DNA from: Triatoma infestans
Taxonomy: Eukaryota; Arthropoda; Insecta; Hemiptera; Reduviidae
DNA: 64,000 nt
NCBI GenBank assembly: GCA_011037195.1
Contig: JAAEAF010003762.1
Location: 328,002-392,001, forward strand
Direction: 5' to 3'
The translations under genes were made by a program, and so were the position numbers. The notes under the pieces are model-generated. The model had not been told where the DNA came from. It worked only from the letters and a program-made list of their open reading frames with translations, and ran no database searches. Each line of letters starts with the position of its first letter. The first letter of the stretch is position 1. Shown in pieces: positions 23,801 to 35,766 of the stretch.

Positions 23801-26470
23801 ACTTCAACTTAATGTTTCTATCACGCACTAAACTGCTTGATTGTATGTGGAAGGTTATAAGGTTATAGAAGTATGTATACAGCGTGTATTATAGCGGGAA
23901 AGAATGACCACAAATTATCTTATTTATTTAACTATTGCTGTGCGGAAAAGTTAACGTCCAAAATAAAGAAACCTGGAATGAAGACCGGGGGGTAACAAAA
24001 AACACCATCAAGAATTAACAAACAAATAAATCTCTATTTATTAAGATCTTGAATCTCCAATGTCCACAATACAGTATTATTTTCAAACGTTCCGCACAGA
24101 GTTTAGAGCAGAATAGGCTTGATGCTATCTATAGCCCAATTGGAAGCAATTGTGGTCGCCATGGAGAAAATACACCAAGCCAGCAGCTCGAACTTACACG
24201 CTAAACGGACGAACTCTATAGCCGGACAGCGAGCACCATGTCCTTTTCCATAAGGCGGGTGTCAATTTCCAGATCGGGGGACCATCAGGAGTTAACCTGA
24301 ATAATGAAGATTAAATAGAAATTAGCGAAATAGTTATAACTGAAGACAAGTGGTCACAAAATAGAAGGTAATTGAGTGGGTCAAGGTACTGATACGCCTT
24401 CACAGTGAAGGATTGTGGGTTGCAGTGGGGCTTGCCAGCTTGCCAGGCGAAACAGCTATTTTCGTATAAGAAAGGTGCTTAGTTCTGTAATGAAGAAACG
24501 CTACTAGTAAGCAATAAACTTTAGCTGATTAGCTTAAAGTGGTTACAAGAAACTAAAGCAGTAAAATACCCAAATAAGTGAATATGGGTGAGGTTAGCTG
24601 AAAACTAATAGATAGTTTTGCACACTGGAACAAGTAAAAGGTGCCCAATAGAATGGCAAAGTATTAAATAAAAGGTATTTACGAAATATAATAAAACACC
24701 TGGCGTAATTACCTGGTTTCAGCCTTGTAGTAAGTGAAGAACCTATTAGTAGTCAAGTGGAAGTGAATTTAACCACTTTGCACAAAGGTCTTGCCAAGAG
24801 TTATGGTTAAAATGCAACAGTTGAATATGTAAAGACGTAGCTTCAAAGAGATAAGAAAATATAATAGTAATTAATAAAAATAGAGAATAAGAGCTACATT
24901 ACCCAATAAGTGAATCTTTACCAGTACCAAGCTTGGTATGTATGATTTGTAGTAGTATGCGTTGCAAGAATAAATAAGCTGAAAACAGGTTGAAGTATTG
25001 CAACAGCCTAAATTGGTGAAATGACGATTCCATAGAACAGAGATAGAATCGACTTTAAAATTGTACAACTGCAGTAACTGAAGTAAATTGAGCTGTTAGG
25101 CCACAAAAAATGAAATTTCCACTGATAACGCAACACACACAGAAGCGAGATAAAGTGCAACAAGTTATTAATACATAGTAATGGCTGGCATAGAAAGAGT
25201 TAAAGTTGGAAGTTAAAGCTTCCCTTGGCGGACAGATAGAAGTGTTCGTACGCCAAAAGGATGAATTTGATTGGCTAGAAATAGGCTAGAAATAGTGCCT
25301 GGGCTGAGCTCAATTAGAGGCTTTGTAAAGTTTAAGCCAACTTAATACAAATAATATAAAAATGTTACACACCTAAAGCGTGATAAGAAATTATTATAAA
25401 ATTGAAATTTAAATAATTCAGGGTTAATAACCCACGAATAGAACAGCACAGTTCGCCTGGCGGCCAACAAACTAAACTGCCACAGGAAATCTAAGCAAAT
25501 TAAATTCGCTGGGTTTTAAATACTGACAATTGCTATTATATTTTATTTTATTTAACTATTTTATACATTTTAATTTTTAAGTGATTAAAAATGAGGAAAC
25601 TTTGTTTTTTAACTTAAATTCTTCTATCATTGTTGTGGATTTACGTCCCACCTATATACACAATTCTTATTAATTGACCATACATGTTGACGCGCCTTAA
25701 ATTACAAAAAAAATAATTCAACATAATGTAATTTTAAATTAAAAAGTAAATTGAAAAGTTTTCAATTATTGTTATTGAAATATTTTCTATTATTATTATT
25801 ATTGTTTATTCTTTTTTTCAATTAAGCAAACCCATTTTCCTACCTGTTGTTTAATTTATTTTGATTTGACTGAAGATTGTGTTCAAGAGTTAAAGTTTTT
25901 TTTGTTGATTTTTTACAGAGATTAGTAATAATGTAATTCTCATAATATTACATTAATTTCCAAAAATATGCGAAATTCTGAAAAGGTGGAATAGTAGCAA
26001 CAGTCAACAGGCTGAATATGTTCTGGAGAAAGCTGGAGTACGTCACTAATTAGGTACATATTATCTATAATTAATTGAATCAATAAATAACAATAACCAT
26101 TGAGCGCATTAATGGCAGCGCTATTTGATAGGAAACATAGACGTATGCATACAACGTTCCAAATACCAACTAATTCGAATAGATATCCTAAACTAGAAGG
26201 GTTGTTAACCACTGTAACATACAAGATATTAGTAGCTGCTATAAGGTTTGTTGCTGGCAAACTGATCCTCCACAGACATAATATATACAGCTCAACAATC
26301 AGATCCTTACTGATTCCTGTTTGATTAAAAGTCTGAAGGATTTGTAAAACATAAACATTAGTTAAAAATTAACTAAATAAGTAAAAATTTGTTTCGTATG
26401 GCATTTTTCTTGTATACACATTCATTTTTTAGCCGTTTTTCGTTGCCAGTTTTTAAAACAATGCCGACTT
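23801..26470. other. Unannotated stretch
   Basis: GC-richer from about 23930 to 25500 than the rest of the window, with no long ORF and no protein similarity seen. It could be an LTR or untranslated part of an unrecognised element. A SINE tail (GTTGACGCGCCTTAAATTAC) with A-run is at 25684-25712. The last kilobase is AT-rich and featureless. Confidence 0.35.
25684..25712 (+). mobile_element. SINE 3' tail only
   Basis: GTTGACGCGCCTTAAATTAC followed by A-run matches the last ~30 bp of the 1588-1836 SINE; everything upstream is absent. Short, so it could be shared with the partner LINE's tail instead. Confidence 0.5.
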
Positions 26471-26479
26471 TTATTAACG

Positions 26480-26850
26480 TTACTGCTCCCCCAGAACCCC
26501 CCAAAATTTCAATCAATTTTCCCAGGAAAATGTTTCAAACAAAAACGATAAGTATTTATGTGTGTATATTATACAAAATTTGAACAAAATCGTTGCAGCC
26601 GTTTTTGAGAAAATCGCAGGAAAACTGGGAATGGAATCCCCCCCCCCAAAAAAAACCTTCGTGTCTGATGAGGTGATAGGTAGTTTCTAAACGGAATATC
26701 AAGTTTGAGCTTCATGTGATTTTTTTCGTTTTTGAGATATTCTTTTACACAGACACAATACCAGCACACCATTCGCTAAAACCTCAATGTCGAAAATTTA
26801 AACGCTATATTTCCTGTTACTAGAACTAAAATTCATCAAAAGACAATCGA
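26480..26850 (+). repeat. Family R copy
   Basis: Blocks in R order: CAATTTTCCCAGGAAAATGT, AAAATCGTTGCAGCCGTTTT, a degenerate C-run where others have CACTTCCGGTT, CTAAACGGAATATCAAGTTT, GTTTTTGAGATATTCTTTTA, ACACAGACACA and CCATTCGCTAAAACC. Non-coding. Confidence 0.65.
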
Positions 26851-27459
26851 AGAAAATGCAAATTTCTGCCGAAGAAAACAATAAATGATGAAAAGAATGT
26901 ATTTATTTAAATTAAATAATTAACATATACCCAATTATGCGTTTAAAATTGAACAAACTTTCTCAAACATTGTTAAAATGGCGGCTAGATTGTATTATCC
27001 ATTTACAATTAACCAATGAAAACTCGCCAAATCTAACAGAGTTATTGTACGAAGACCTAGTATCTGTCTAGAGAGTTAACTTCACTATTATTTGAACAGG
27101 GAACTGGATGAGAGGCGGAGAGAGGGGACCTAAGAAAAAAGAAAGAACTGACAAGCAAGAAAGAAAGGAAAGAAAGCTTGTCAGAAATAGAAAGAACTTG
27201 TTGTAACTTGAACATCCTCTACAAACATCACTTCAGTCACTTAATGATTTGGAGTATAAATTCTCGTATATACGAATACAATACACTTTTCTTATTAACA
27301 TTGAAGTAGGTAAATTTATTTTTCCCTCAGTCTTACAGCTTTACGAGAATGTACTGCATTTGTGGATGGTTTGTCTGATTTTCAAAACTGAACTACTTTC
27401 ACTGAAGTATATGTTTTTGAGATGGCCGGGGACAAAACAATGTTTTATGAGAATAGTCG

Positions 27460-27461
<2 letters not shown>

Positions 27462-27492
<31 letters not shown>

Positions 27493-27497
27493 TATAT
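27462..27497. repeat. (TAA)n microsatellite
   Basis: Simple repeat of TA and TAA units just downstream (in element orientation) of LINE-B's 3' region; it may mark that element's tail or target. Confidence 0.8.
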
Positions 27498-27539
27498 TTT
27501 TGAAAAAGTAATTTACATTGGATAATATACATATACAAA

Positions 27540-27922
27540 ATATACTAGCAATGGCTTTAGCCATCTGCCAGAGTTCACTACAAAAATAATTAATTATTTT
27601 CTTCTTGTAACTAAACAAATTAAACTACAAATAGATAAATCAAACCAGTATAATAAAGTAAAAAAGGTAAAAAAAACAAAAAAAAAACAAATAAATAAAT
27701 AATTAATCCAAAGGTATAAATGAAATAAAGAGTTATTTAAAAAACAACAATTACGTACAAATATACAAAAATGAAAATCACGCCTAGCAAATACAAACTA
27801 ATTGAGATATAAAAAAAGAATTAAAAAACAAAAAAAGAGAAAAAAAAGAAAGAAAGAGAGTGAGAGAGAAAAAAAATAAGGCTATACAAAAACTAATTAG
27901 AGTCAGATATCCAACTGTACCT
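27540..27922 (-). mobile_element. Probable LINE-B 3' region
   Basis: Non-coding AT-rich DNA between the ORF2 stop at 27923 and the (TAA)n repeat. A purine-rich AAAGAAAGAGAG tract occurs at 27838-27878. The exact end of the element is not visible. Confidence 0.4.
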
Positions 27923-29950
27923 TCAGGCATAGCGGGCAAACTGGAGCAAAGGACGAGGATGTTCTTGGCCTGATAAAAAAGAAACTACATCAGCTCTCGA
28001 GAGAATGTGCTTATTAAAATAGAGTAAACGAAATTCAGCCAAAAGGGGGCATTCTCCAAGGAAATGATACAAATCTTCCGGCCTACCAGAATTACAAAGT
28101 TGACACCTTTCCAGATCAAAGTATCTTTCGAGCCAAGATCTGAAATTCAAGTATAAAAGTTCACCTCTCAGTTTAAATAACCAGCGCACTTCATTGAAGG
28201 AAAGATCGTGCGATAATGAGGCTCACTTAATAGAAACCTATAAAAAAGGAATCTATCTGAAGCAACCGCACGACTCACAGACTGTTCGAGATGAGCTACA
28301 CAAATCTTAGACCTCAAAGGAGAAAGCTGGCTACCCCACTTCGAAAGATCGTCTAAACTACCGTTAAATTGGCAAGAGTATGTTCGTGATAGGGTGAGCC
28401 AGTGCTTAAACCAGTAAGATCCTCCCTTTATCACCTCGAGCGCCACCTTCTTAGGCAGTCTGTAATCCGGGAGAGAGAGTACCTTGAGGCAATATTTAAG
28501 ATGTAGATGAAGTGTGAAGCACTCCAGAGGTTCCATAGCTGTTTCTATTGCTAACATATAATTAGAGGATGAAGGTAGGGAGAACAATTTCCTGATGAAA
28601 AATCTCTGAAATTTTTCCAGCACATCGTACGACTGAAAACCCCATACCGGGCTCCATAGCACACAACTGCACGCGAAATATTGCCGAACACCCGGTACTT
28701 GGAGCTTAAAGGTACATTTCTATTCAGAATGAAGTTTGACCAAACTCTGTATATGCCTATTTTTGCTTGTGATACTCTGTCTTCTAGGTGGGGAAGGAAG
28801 GAAAGACGAGGAGTCAAAACTACTCCAAGGTATTTATATCTGTTTACCGCCTCAATTCTTTCACCCTTGTATGTCCACTTTTCCGAAGAAGCAAACCTGC
28901 TGCCTTTTCGGAAAATAATTATTTTCGACTTCTGTAAATTGACAGAGAGATTCCACTGGTTACAATATACCTCTAAAATATTAATAATTCTCTGGAGTGT
29001 TACTGGATTATCGGAAATGAGCACAAAATCATCAGCATAAAGCAGAATTTTTATTTTTGTGTCACTGATAAATACTCCACCTTCCAGAAGCGATGGCAGG
29101 TCGTCTATGAAGAGTGCAAACAGAATGGGACTCAAAAGACATCCCTGCCTCACTCCTGACCCAACTTTAAATAAATCGGATATTCTATCTGAACAACGGA
29201 CACTGAGGAAGCTGCAAAGGAGTATAACATTTTTAAAGCCCTTATAAACTTGGAAGAGACGCCTAAGTTAAATAACTTCAAAAACAGAGAAGGGTGGTTA
29301 ATAGTGTCGAAGGCTGACTTGAGGTCGATGAAAAAACAATAAATTTTCCGATCCTTCGCAGAGAGCTTAAGATTTACTAAGTTTGTTAAAATAAAAATGT
29401 TACCCAAAGCAGAATAACCACGCCTGAGGCCTGATTGAAATTCGGTCAACAAGTTGCCTTCGGACACGAACTGATTTAAACGGGCAAGCAACAAGGAGGT
29501 AAAAATTTTCGCTACGGTATCTAAGCAGGAGATGCCTCTGTAGTTCGTAACATCATTAATATTCCTTTTTTTATAGAGTGGAAAAATTATGGATTTGCCA
29601 AAAGATTGAGGAATATCGCTCCGCTCATAAATATAGTTAAAAAATGCCAAAAGTTTATCAAGAAATACAGTAGGGGCATACCTGTAAAACTCATAAGTTA
29701 TGCGATCAGGCCCGGGAGCCTTGTTACGCTTAAGGTTATAAGTTATGGTAAGCAGCTCATCAATGGAGAAAGGAGAATCTAGAGTGGGAGAGAACAGAGA
29801 TGGTTCAGCATAGGAAGGAACAGATACTACAGGCGGATTGAGAAGAGTTTTGAAGTGAGACATTAACTTATCCACAGATAAATCAGACCCTATAATAAAG
29901 TTCTTACGACGAAAACAATTAACCAATTTCCAAAATTGTTTGGGGTCCGA
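27923..29950 (-). pseudogene. LINE-B ORF2, reverse transcriptase to C-terminus
   Basis: Read on the minus strand. KAPGPDRITYEFYRYAP, IIFPLYKKRNINDVTNYRGI, LTEFQSGLRRGYSALGNIFI and CFFIDLKSAFDTI (motif A Asp) are in one frame to 29150; then MRQGCLLSPILFALFI and ILLYADDFVLIS (intact YADD) and VNRYKYLGVVL in the next; two more frame changes near 28600 and 28180 lead to CQLCNSGRPEDLYHFLGEC, the C-terminal finger. Three frameshifts but few lost motifs indicate a moderately young dead copy. The RT copies element RNA at the nicked target. Confidence 0.9.
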
Positions 29951-30068
29951 GGCAGCTACAAACTTATCACAAAAAGCTGAAAAATATTCCTTTCTTTGTG
30001 CTCTACATATTGCAACATAATCCTTTTTTGCTTGTAAATAGGCATCTTTGGCAATTAAGGAATTAGTT

Positions 30069-31110
30069 TTACGAAATATTAAGATACCTAAATGATCTGG
30101 ATCTTGCTCTCAAACATTTAAAACTAATCCAGGGCTTTTTCTGGTAGTTTTTTATAAAGGAAGCAGAACCAGTTGGCATGGGGCTCGCTTTTTTAATGCA
30201 GCTAGTGATGGCATCCGAATAATCTTGAACATTTTCAGGAAATTGAATTATAGAAGTAAGAGCGACTTCAAGATTAGCGCGATAAACATCTATGGCAGAG
30301 TCCAGCCAAGTCAGCTGAGGCAACAAAGGTAAAGGATCATTACTGGCTTCATGTAAGTTAACATACACAGAAAGAGGTAAGTGGTCAGAAAAAGTCTCAC
30401 TCAAAACAGAAAAACGTTCCACCTGGGGTAGGTAGTCGCACGATAAGCAGCAAAAGTCGTTTACCGAACAGCCCACTGGGCCAACAAAAGTAAACTCACC
30501 ATCAAAATCATCAGCAAAGCGCCCATTCAAAATCACAAGATCATTTTCATCACAAAAATTAATAAATTTAGTACCGGCGGAATTAAGCGATGTATCTTTT
30601 GATATTCTAATTGAATTGCAATTAGGATTGTTAAGTGTTAAATCGTCCGGAAGAAGCTGACAACTGCCAATCCTAACATTAAAGACTCCTATCATATTTC
30701 AACGGGGCAGTTTTCACCAAAATCACGACGAGCAGCGAAGTCGTTTTCCCAATTACCACAATTCAGATAGACCGGCAATAACTTAATGACCGTATTATCA
30801 TTGTTATGTAAACAGATGAGAGGTTATCAGGCTGAATAAGAAACACGAATATTAGCAGGGGAATTCCTCACCCCAATTAATTTACCCCCACTAGCTCGCC
30901 CACGGTTAGATAGTCTAATAGCTGACTCCCAAATCAACTTATGTTCTGGAAAATATTTATTAAACAAACCAAAAGAATCTTCTATTATAAAAGTTTCAAT
31001 TAGAATAAAAATATCAAAGTTTCTAATTAAATGCAAAAAATCTGAATTAAGAATTTATGATCGTAACCCGGAGACATTATAAGAGATAATAGAAATAGGC
31101 CGAACAAGAC
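30069..31110 (-). pseudogene. LINE-B ORF2, endonuclease domain with lost catalytic Asp
   Basis: On the minus strand the domain begins SIISYNVSGLRS (catalytic Asn) followed by a stop, then FDIFILIETF (Glu), GRASGGKLIGV, a frame change at 30700-30826, then MIGVFNVRIGS, where the family has GDFNARIG: the catalytic Asp is Val (a GTC codon). A CSVNDF segment and FSDHLP (Asp-His) close the domain. With the lost Asp and two interruptions the nuclease cannot work. The linker continues at 30069-30330. Confidence 0.85.
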
Positions 31111-31150
31111 TCTTTGAAGAATAGGTTCCGTTGCAGACGGCATGAAGATC

Positions 31151-31828
31151 TCAAGAAGTAGCAGAAGGTACTGCAGGCAGTAAAGATGACCCAGTAGCAT
31201 TTAGGCGAGCAGATGAGAAGTAATCTTTAGGAAGATTGCCAGTTAGTAGAGCTGCGATAAAACCGTGAAGGTTAACCTTCACTAAACTGCTTAATTTTTG
31301 AGTGCCATCACCACCAGTGAAACGTAAGCCATCTTGATCTGACCAAAAGAATTTACAGCCATCCACCAGTAAGTAGTTCGTACGGACTCTCCCACCAACC
31401 TGATTGTTCAGTCTCATAATTTCTCTCCTCAGCAGAAGAAGTTTAGAGCGCTTCTTCCGCGTGGCCTCTGGGAGATCTTGATGAACAACAAAACTTGTAC
31501 CTTTCAAAATTCTAGTGCAGTTAAGAACCTTAATCTTGTCTTGAAGGAGCAGGAAAGACACCAACAGAGGTCTATTAGGTTTACTAGTAACGCTTCCTAG
31601 AGGAATAACATTGAATTGATCCGATGAAACGTCAATCTTCAGTAAATCTCGGCAGAAGTGACCAATTGTAGAGTTAAGGTCGGCCGAAGGAGAATAAGTC
31701 ACCCCTTTAAAAATTAAATTGTTTCGGCGAAAAGCTAACTCTAATTCCTCAATTCTAGAATCTGATTTAATATTTAGCCTTTAAAGATTCTATTTCCGCC
31801 TTGAGTCGAGCATTTTCCTCCTTGAGTT
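31151..31828 (-). pseudogene. LINE-B ORF1: coiled coil and RRM-like ORF1p
   Basis: Upstream of the main frame, ELKEENARLKAEIESLKAKY is a clear coiled coil followed by a stop, then IEELELAFRRNNLIFKGV and the core at 31151-31702 (RPLLVSFLLLQDKIKVLNCT, ATRKKRSKLLLLRREIMRLN, FFWSDQDGLRF), the L1-type ORF1p order of coiled coil, RRM-like and C-terminal domain. The 5' end of the element is cut off at about 31828, where a fold-back family sequence begins. It would act as an RNA-binding chaperone for the element. Confidence 0.8.
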
Positions 31829-31849
31829 CGACTCAAAATATCGATTTAA

Positions 31850-32345
31850 ATAAAAATAAAATCGTCATATCGATGTGGTTCCTGACCAGTTTCGGATCTC
31901 AGACAAACAAATGATTAAAATTATTAAAAATTTATACATTCCTTTAATCATTTCTTATCCATTCTTATTTGTATAGTGTATACTTGTAATGTCCTATCCT
32001 CCCCCCTCCCCAATTAAATACACCTTGACAAAACCAGAGCATACTTAACAACAATATTAAAATTTAATTGTGAAATATTCATCCAAATACACCATTTATT
32101 ATACACTATTTTTTAATATCTAATCATAATTTATAATCATTCTATTTTATTATATTAAACAATTGTACATACTAACCTAACCTTATAACCTCCTCCAATC
32201 AACAAGTGTAGTACTTGACATAAACAAAAATTTAAGTCAACTTTCTACACGAATTTGATAGGGGCTTATTCTGACGATGGATGAGAATCCGCAAACGGTC
32301 AGCGACAACATAATTATGCAGGCTGCGATGGATAAATCCCAGAAG
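31850..32345. repeat. Fold-back family copy
   Basis: Left part ATCGTCATATCGATGTGGTT and CCTGACCAGTTTCGGATC at 31860-31905 is loosely inverted relative to the right part CTGACGATGGATGAGAATCC at 32271-32290, GCAAACGGTCAGCGACAACA and GGCTGCGATGGATAAATCCC at 32319-32338. The core is the one found at 4191-4210 and 23755-23775. It lies exactly at LINE-B's truncated 5' end. Confidence 0.5.
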
Positions 32346-34110
32346 TTATCTTGCAATGAAGACTTGAGAAAAAAAAACTTCTTATTGCTTAGGATATTAT
32401 ATTTCTAAGCACTCTTGGCACGATAGTATTTCTACAAATCGTAAAGAAATAAATTGATCAAAAGAGGGCTTATTTTTTGCCCTCAAAGACGCCTTTAGAA
32501 ATCTGAATATACCTAGAACCAGATTTATCTAGTTATCACCAAAAGTCCAGAATGAAAACTACAAAATATAGAAATGTGTTATTTACACAAAATTGTATTT
32601 TACCACTTCGAAGAAATTTGGCATCTAAAGTTTGTTTGCCATTCTAGCAATGAAAAATTCCATTAACTCTAACTAAAACAATATGGTGAGTCACACATCT
32701 TTAAATATATAATATAAAATAAATTGTAATACAAATAAAATAAAGTGAAAAATATAAAAAAAAAAAAAAGAAATGCAATTATTTTCCCATTTTTATATTT
32801 AAATCTATTTTTCAACATTAGGTTTACAATTTCATAAAAATATATAAAGTGGGACGGAACTTGTCTCTGATTTCATTTAAAAAAAAAATATGTATGTATG
32901 TATGTATATGTATATGTAGAAACACATGCCTAATGTCGTCAACCGTAACAAACTTTATATGAGAGATGACGACATCAGTTTTCTTTGTCTTGTTTGGAAA
33001 AAGAAAAAAAAAAATTGAAATATGAGATTTTGTTTGTTTCTTCTGTATGCTTGTGTGTATGTGTGTGTTTTATTATTTCAGCTTGACAAATCTTAATTTT
33101 ATTAACAAAGTATGACAAGTAAAGTGGGAAACCAGGAGACGTACTGACTTTTCCTTCCCTTCCTTCACAATGGTCCCTTCTCTTTTTTTGTCACCAAATA
33201 AGCTTACAGTGTTTGTAATTTGTTCTTTATTTTCATTTTTTACTTTTTCTGCCCCACAAAATATAATAACATTTCTACTACGAGGAAAAAAGTAAGTAAA
33301 TTCTCTTAGTCAATTTGAAAGTCTTAGTTGATAGAAAGAAAACCATAGACGAATGTAGGGAAGGGACCGGTAAAAATGAAAAAGAAACCTCACTGAATTA
33401 GTTTTTGTTTTTTATGATAAATGCAAGTTGTAACAAGGTTGCAACTGATATGTCACCAGTATTTCAGACTTAAGCCGACCTTATTTGCTAAGCATTTTTT
33501 GTATCCTTGTATTTATGCTATTTCTCATGTTTACATTTTCAGCCGTTTATTCATGTTGTTCTTGGTCCTGGTTGCTGAGTCACACAGCATCTAGAAATTC
33601 TTCATCTACAACTCGGTGTCCCAAACTTCTCTTTAACATGTCAACACACACCCACAACTAAATTAATAACTAAACCAGCACTTCTCTCTCTCTTACTCTC
33701 TATAACTCTCACTGTCAGCTGATGACACATATGAAGTCATTTACAATGTAAACACACGTGTAGCCTGTCAACCCGCCCCCAAACCAAAACACAGGTGGTG
33801 GAGATCGGGTTGTTTAACTTATTACATAGATTAGTCTCGGGGCCCGTTCTACAGAAAGCCCACCACGATGGCATAAATTTTATGCTGCCCCCATGCAAAG
33901 TAGTATACTGGTGGTGACTCGTCTATATGTTAATGTGTTGCGAGCCAAAACAAAAAATTCTTTGACACATATTTGAATAGATGTTTTGCAAAACTTTGAA
34001 AAATGTACTTTGAAGCACTCACACAACATTTACTTATTGGAATAATTAGAATTCATCAATAATGGCTTTTACAATAAACATCATATGCCATTTTCAAAAA
34101 TATTATTCCA
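32346..34110. other. Unannotated stretch
   Basis: No protein similarity. TGTA microsatellite at 32889-32917. 33560-33930 is GC-richer and contains CTGTCAGCTGATGACACATA, but no ORF. Confidence 0.35.
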
Positions 34111-34114
34111 TCAC

Positions 34115-34840
34115 AAGTCCCTATCGTCACGCAATCCTCTTCCAGCCATCTTCTCTTTTATGTCCTCTATCCACCTCCTCTTTGGTCTTCCTACATGTTT
34201 TCGTTCTTGAGCTGTGAACATAAACATTTTTTGGACCATCCATCATTATCCATTCTCATAAGATGGCTAAACCTCTGAAGACTTTATATCAAGGTCCTGG
34301 AGGATATATTTCTTCTTTGTTTACCTGGTTCCGAATTTCTTCTTTCCTCACTTTTTATAGTCGAAGAGCCTACTACTTATCCTCCAAAAATCCATCTCCA
34401 TTGCTATCAATTTCTGTGCTAATTGTGGTTTTTGTCCAAACTTCACAACAGTAGAGAGTAACGCTCAAGACCGGAAGAATGGTAGATCCTCTTTTTAGTT
34501 TGGAGACCCACTTCAGGAAATTAAACATACCTATCAACCTTTGCCCTTGGGTAATTTTCGTCCCCATATCTTTATTATTAGTGCCTTTTTCTGAGAGCCA
34601 AACCCAGAGATATTAAACGACGTGCTACGGGGTAATAATCTTCGATTCTTCGATCTGTAATTCATTGGAGTTCGCGTTGAATGACATATATTGCGTTTTT
34701 TCTTTGCTAACAATCAATCCATTAGTTAGATAGGCTCTATAAATTTCCGCACCTTGTAGGAAATATCTTCTTCAACCGACGCGATCACCACTTGGTTGTC
34801 CGCAAATTGGAGCGTATGCAAAGCGTCGTTTACCACATTG
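34115..34840 (-). pseudogene. RTE-type LINE, 3' part of RT and C-terminus
   Basis: Read leftward, the frames give LHTLQFADNQVVIASVEEDI (motif C, where family members have FADD; here FADN), NGLIVSKEKTQYMSF, GTKITQGQRLIGMFNFLKWV, CCEVWTKTT, an EMDFW-like piece and, at the low end, GRPKRRWIEDIKEKMAGRGL, the basic C-terminal motif of RTE ORF2 proteins. Several frames are involved. A relative with intact FADD lies at 45598-46789. Confidence 0.75.
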
Positions 34841-35620
34841 ATATCCATTCTAATTACCATTCAAATTAACAAAATTCCATCAGACTTGGAATTTTGTCTG
34901 AATATTTAGTTGCTCCCAAACATTACATATGAATGGCACATTCTTCTTGATCATTTTTAATATGGTAGAAGAGAATAGTGAGGTACAAATGCCCCTGGAT
35001 ATTAATAAGTCTTTACACAAAATTGTTTATATTATTTTATGCCTTGAAAAAAAAAATGTCAGATTAGAGCATAAAAATAACAATAAAACGAAAATGGCAA
35101 TGAGGACAAACTGATATTACGAAGTTTGACAACATCAGACAACCGAAAATTAGAATTTTATTTTTTCAGTTTTTCCGATTTTATTTATAAAAATCATGCT
35201 TTGACGATTTCCTTGAAACTTGGCATAACAATTATATATAATATTTAGCCACTAATATTTAAAACATTTTTCTAGCCAAATTGGGTTTAGGGTGATTCTA
35301 GGGCAAGATACAATGTTGAGCACCGTTTAAAGTTCATTTCAATATTGTATTTAGGCTCATTACCTGCCTTCTCCCCAAAATAATTCGAATATCGGTTGAT
35401 CGAAAGTGCAATTTGTTTTTTCTTTTTTTTTGAGTTATACGGGGATTCTCTCGAAATTGATCCCAATAATTTTCAAATAATTGAAAAATTTACTTAATGT
35501 ATATAAATTCTTTTATTTGGAAAATTTCTCTGGAAAAATTGCCTTAGAGATATTCAGTAAGATTTGTGGCACTGAATTACTCCTAAACCGCAAAGTTATA
35601 TTGTTTGGGCTTGATACAAA
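34841..35620. other. Unannotated stretch
   Basis: 35080-35340 has the GATTTCCTTGAAACTTGGCA style of sequence seen in family R but no clear alignment. No gene supported. Confidence 0.35.
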
Positions 35621-35622
35621 CA

Positions 35623-35766
35623 CCTTCTCAGTACACTGCCAGCCTCCGGGTAGTGTTCTCTCGTTACAGAGAACACTGCCTATCATCACTAGACAGTGAG
35701 CTTAGAGGTTCGTAAGAAAAGAAAATCTAAGATCCAGCACGCTACCATTGTAATAATCCTTGCTCC
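35623..35766 (-). mobile_element. Degraded SINE copy
   Basis: The minus strand matches the SINE body: CCTTCTCAGTACACTGCCAG, GTGTTCTCTCGTTACAGA and CACTAGACAGTGAGCTTAG, then a shortened head in which the B-box segment is deleted (CAGCACGCTACCATTG). The tail is missing. More diverged than 1588-1836 and 37143-37382. Confidence 0.85.
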
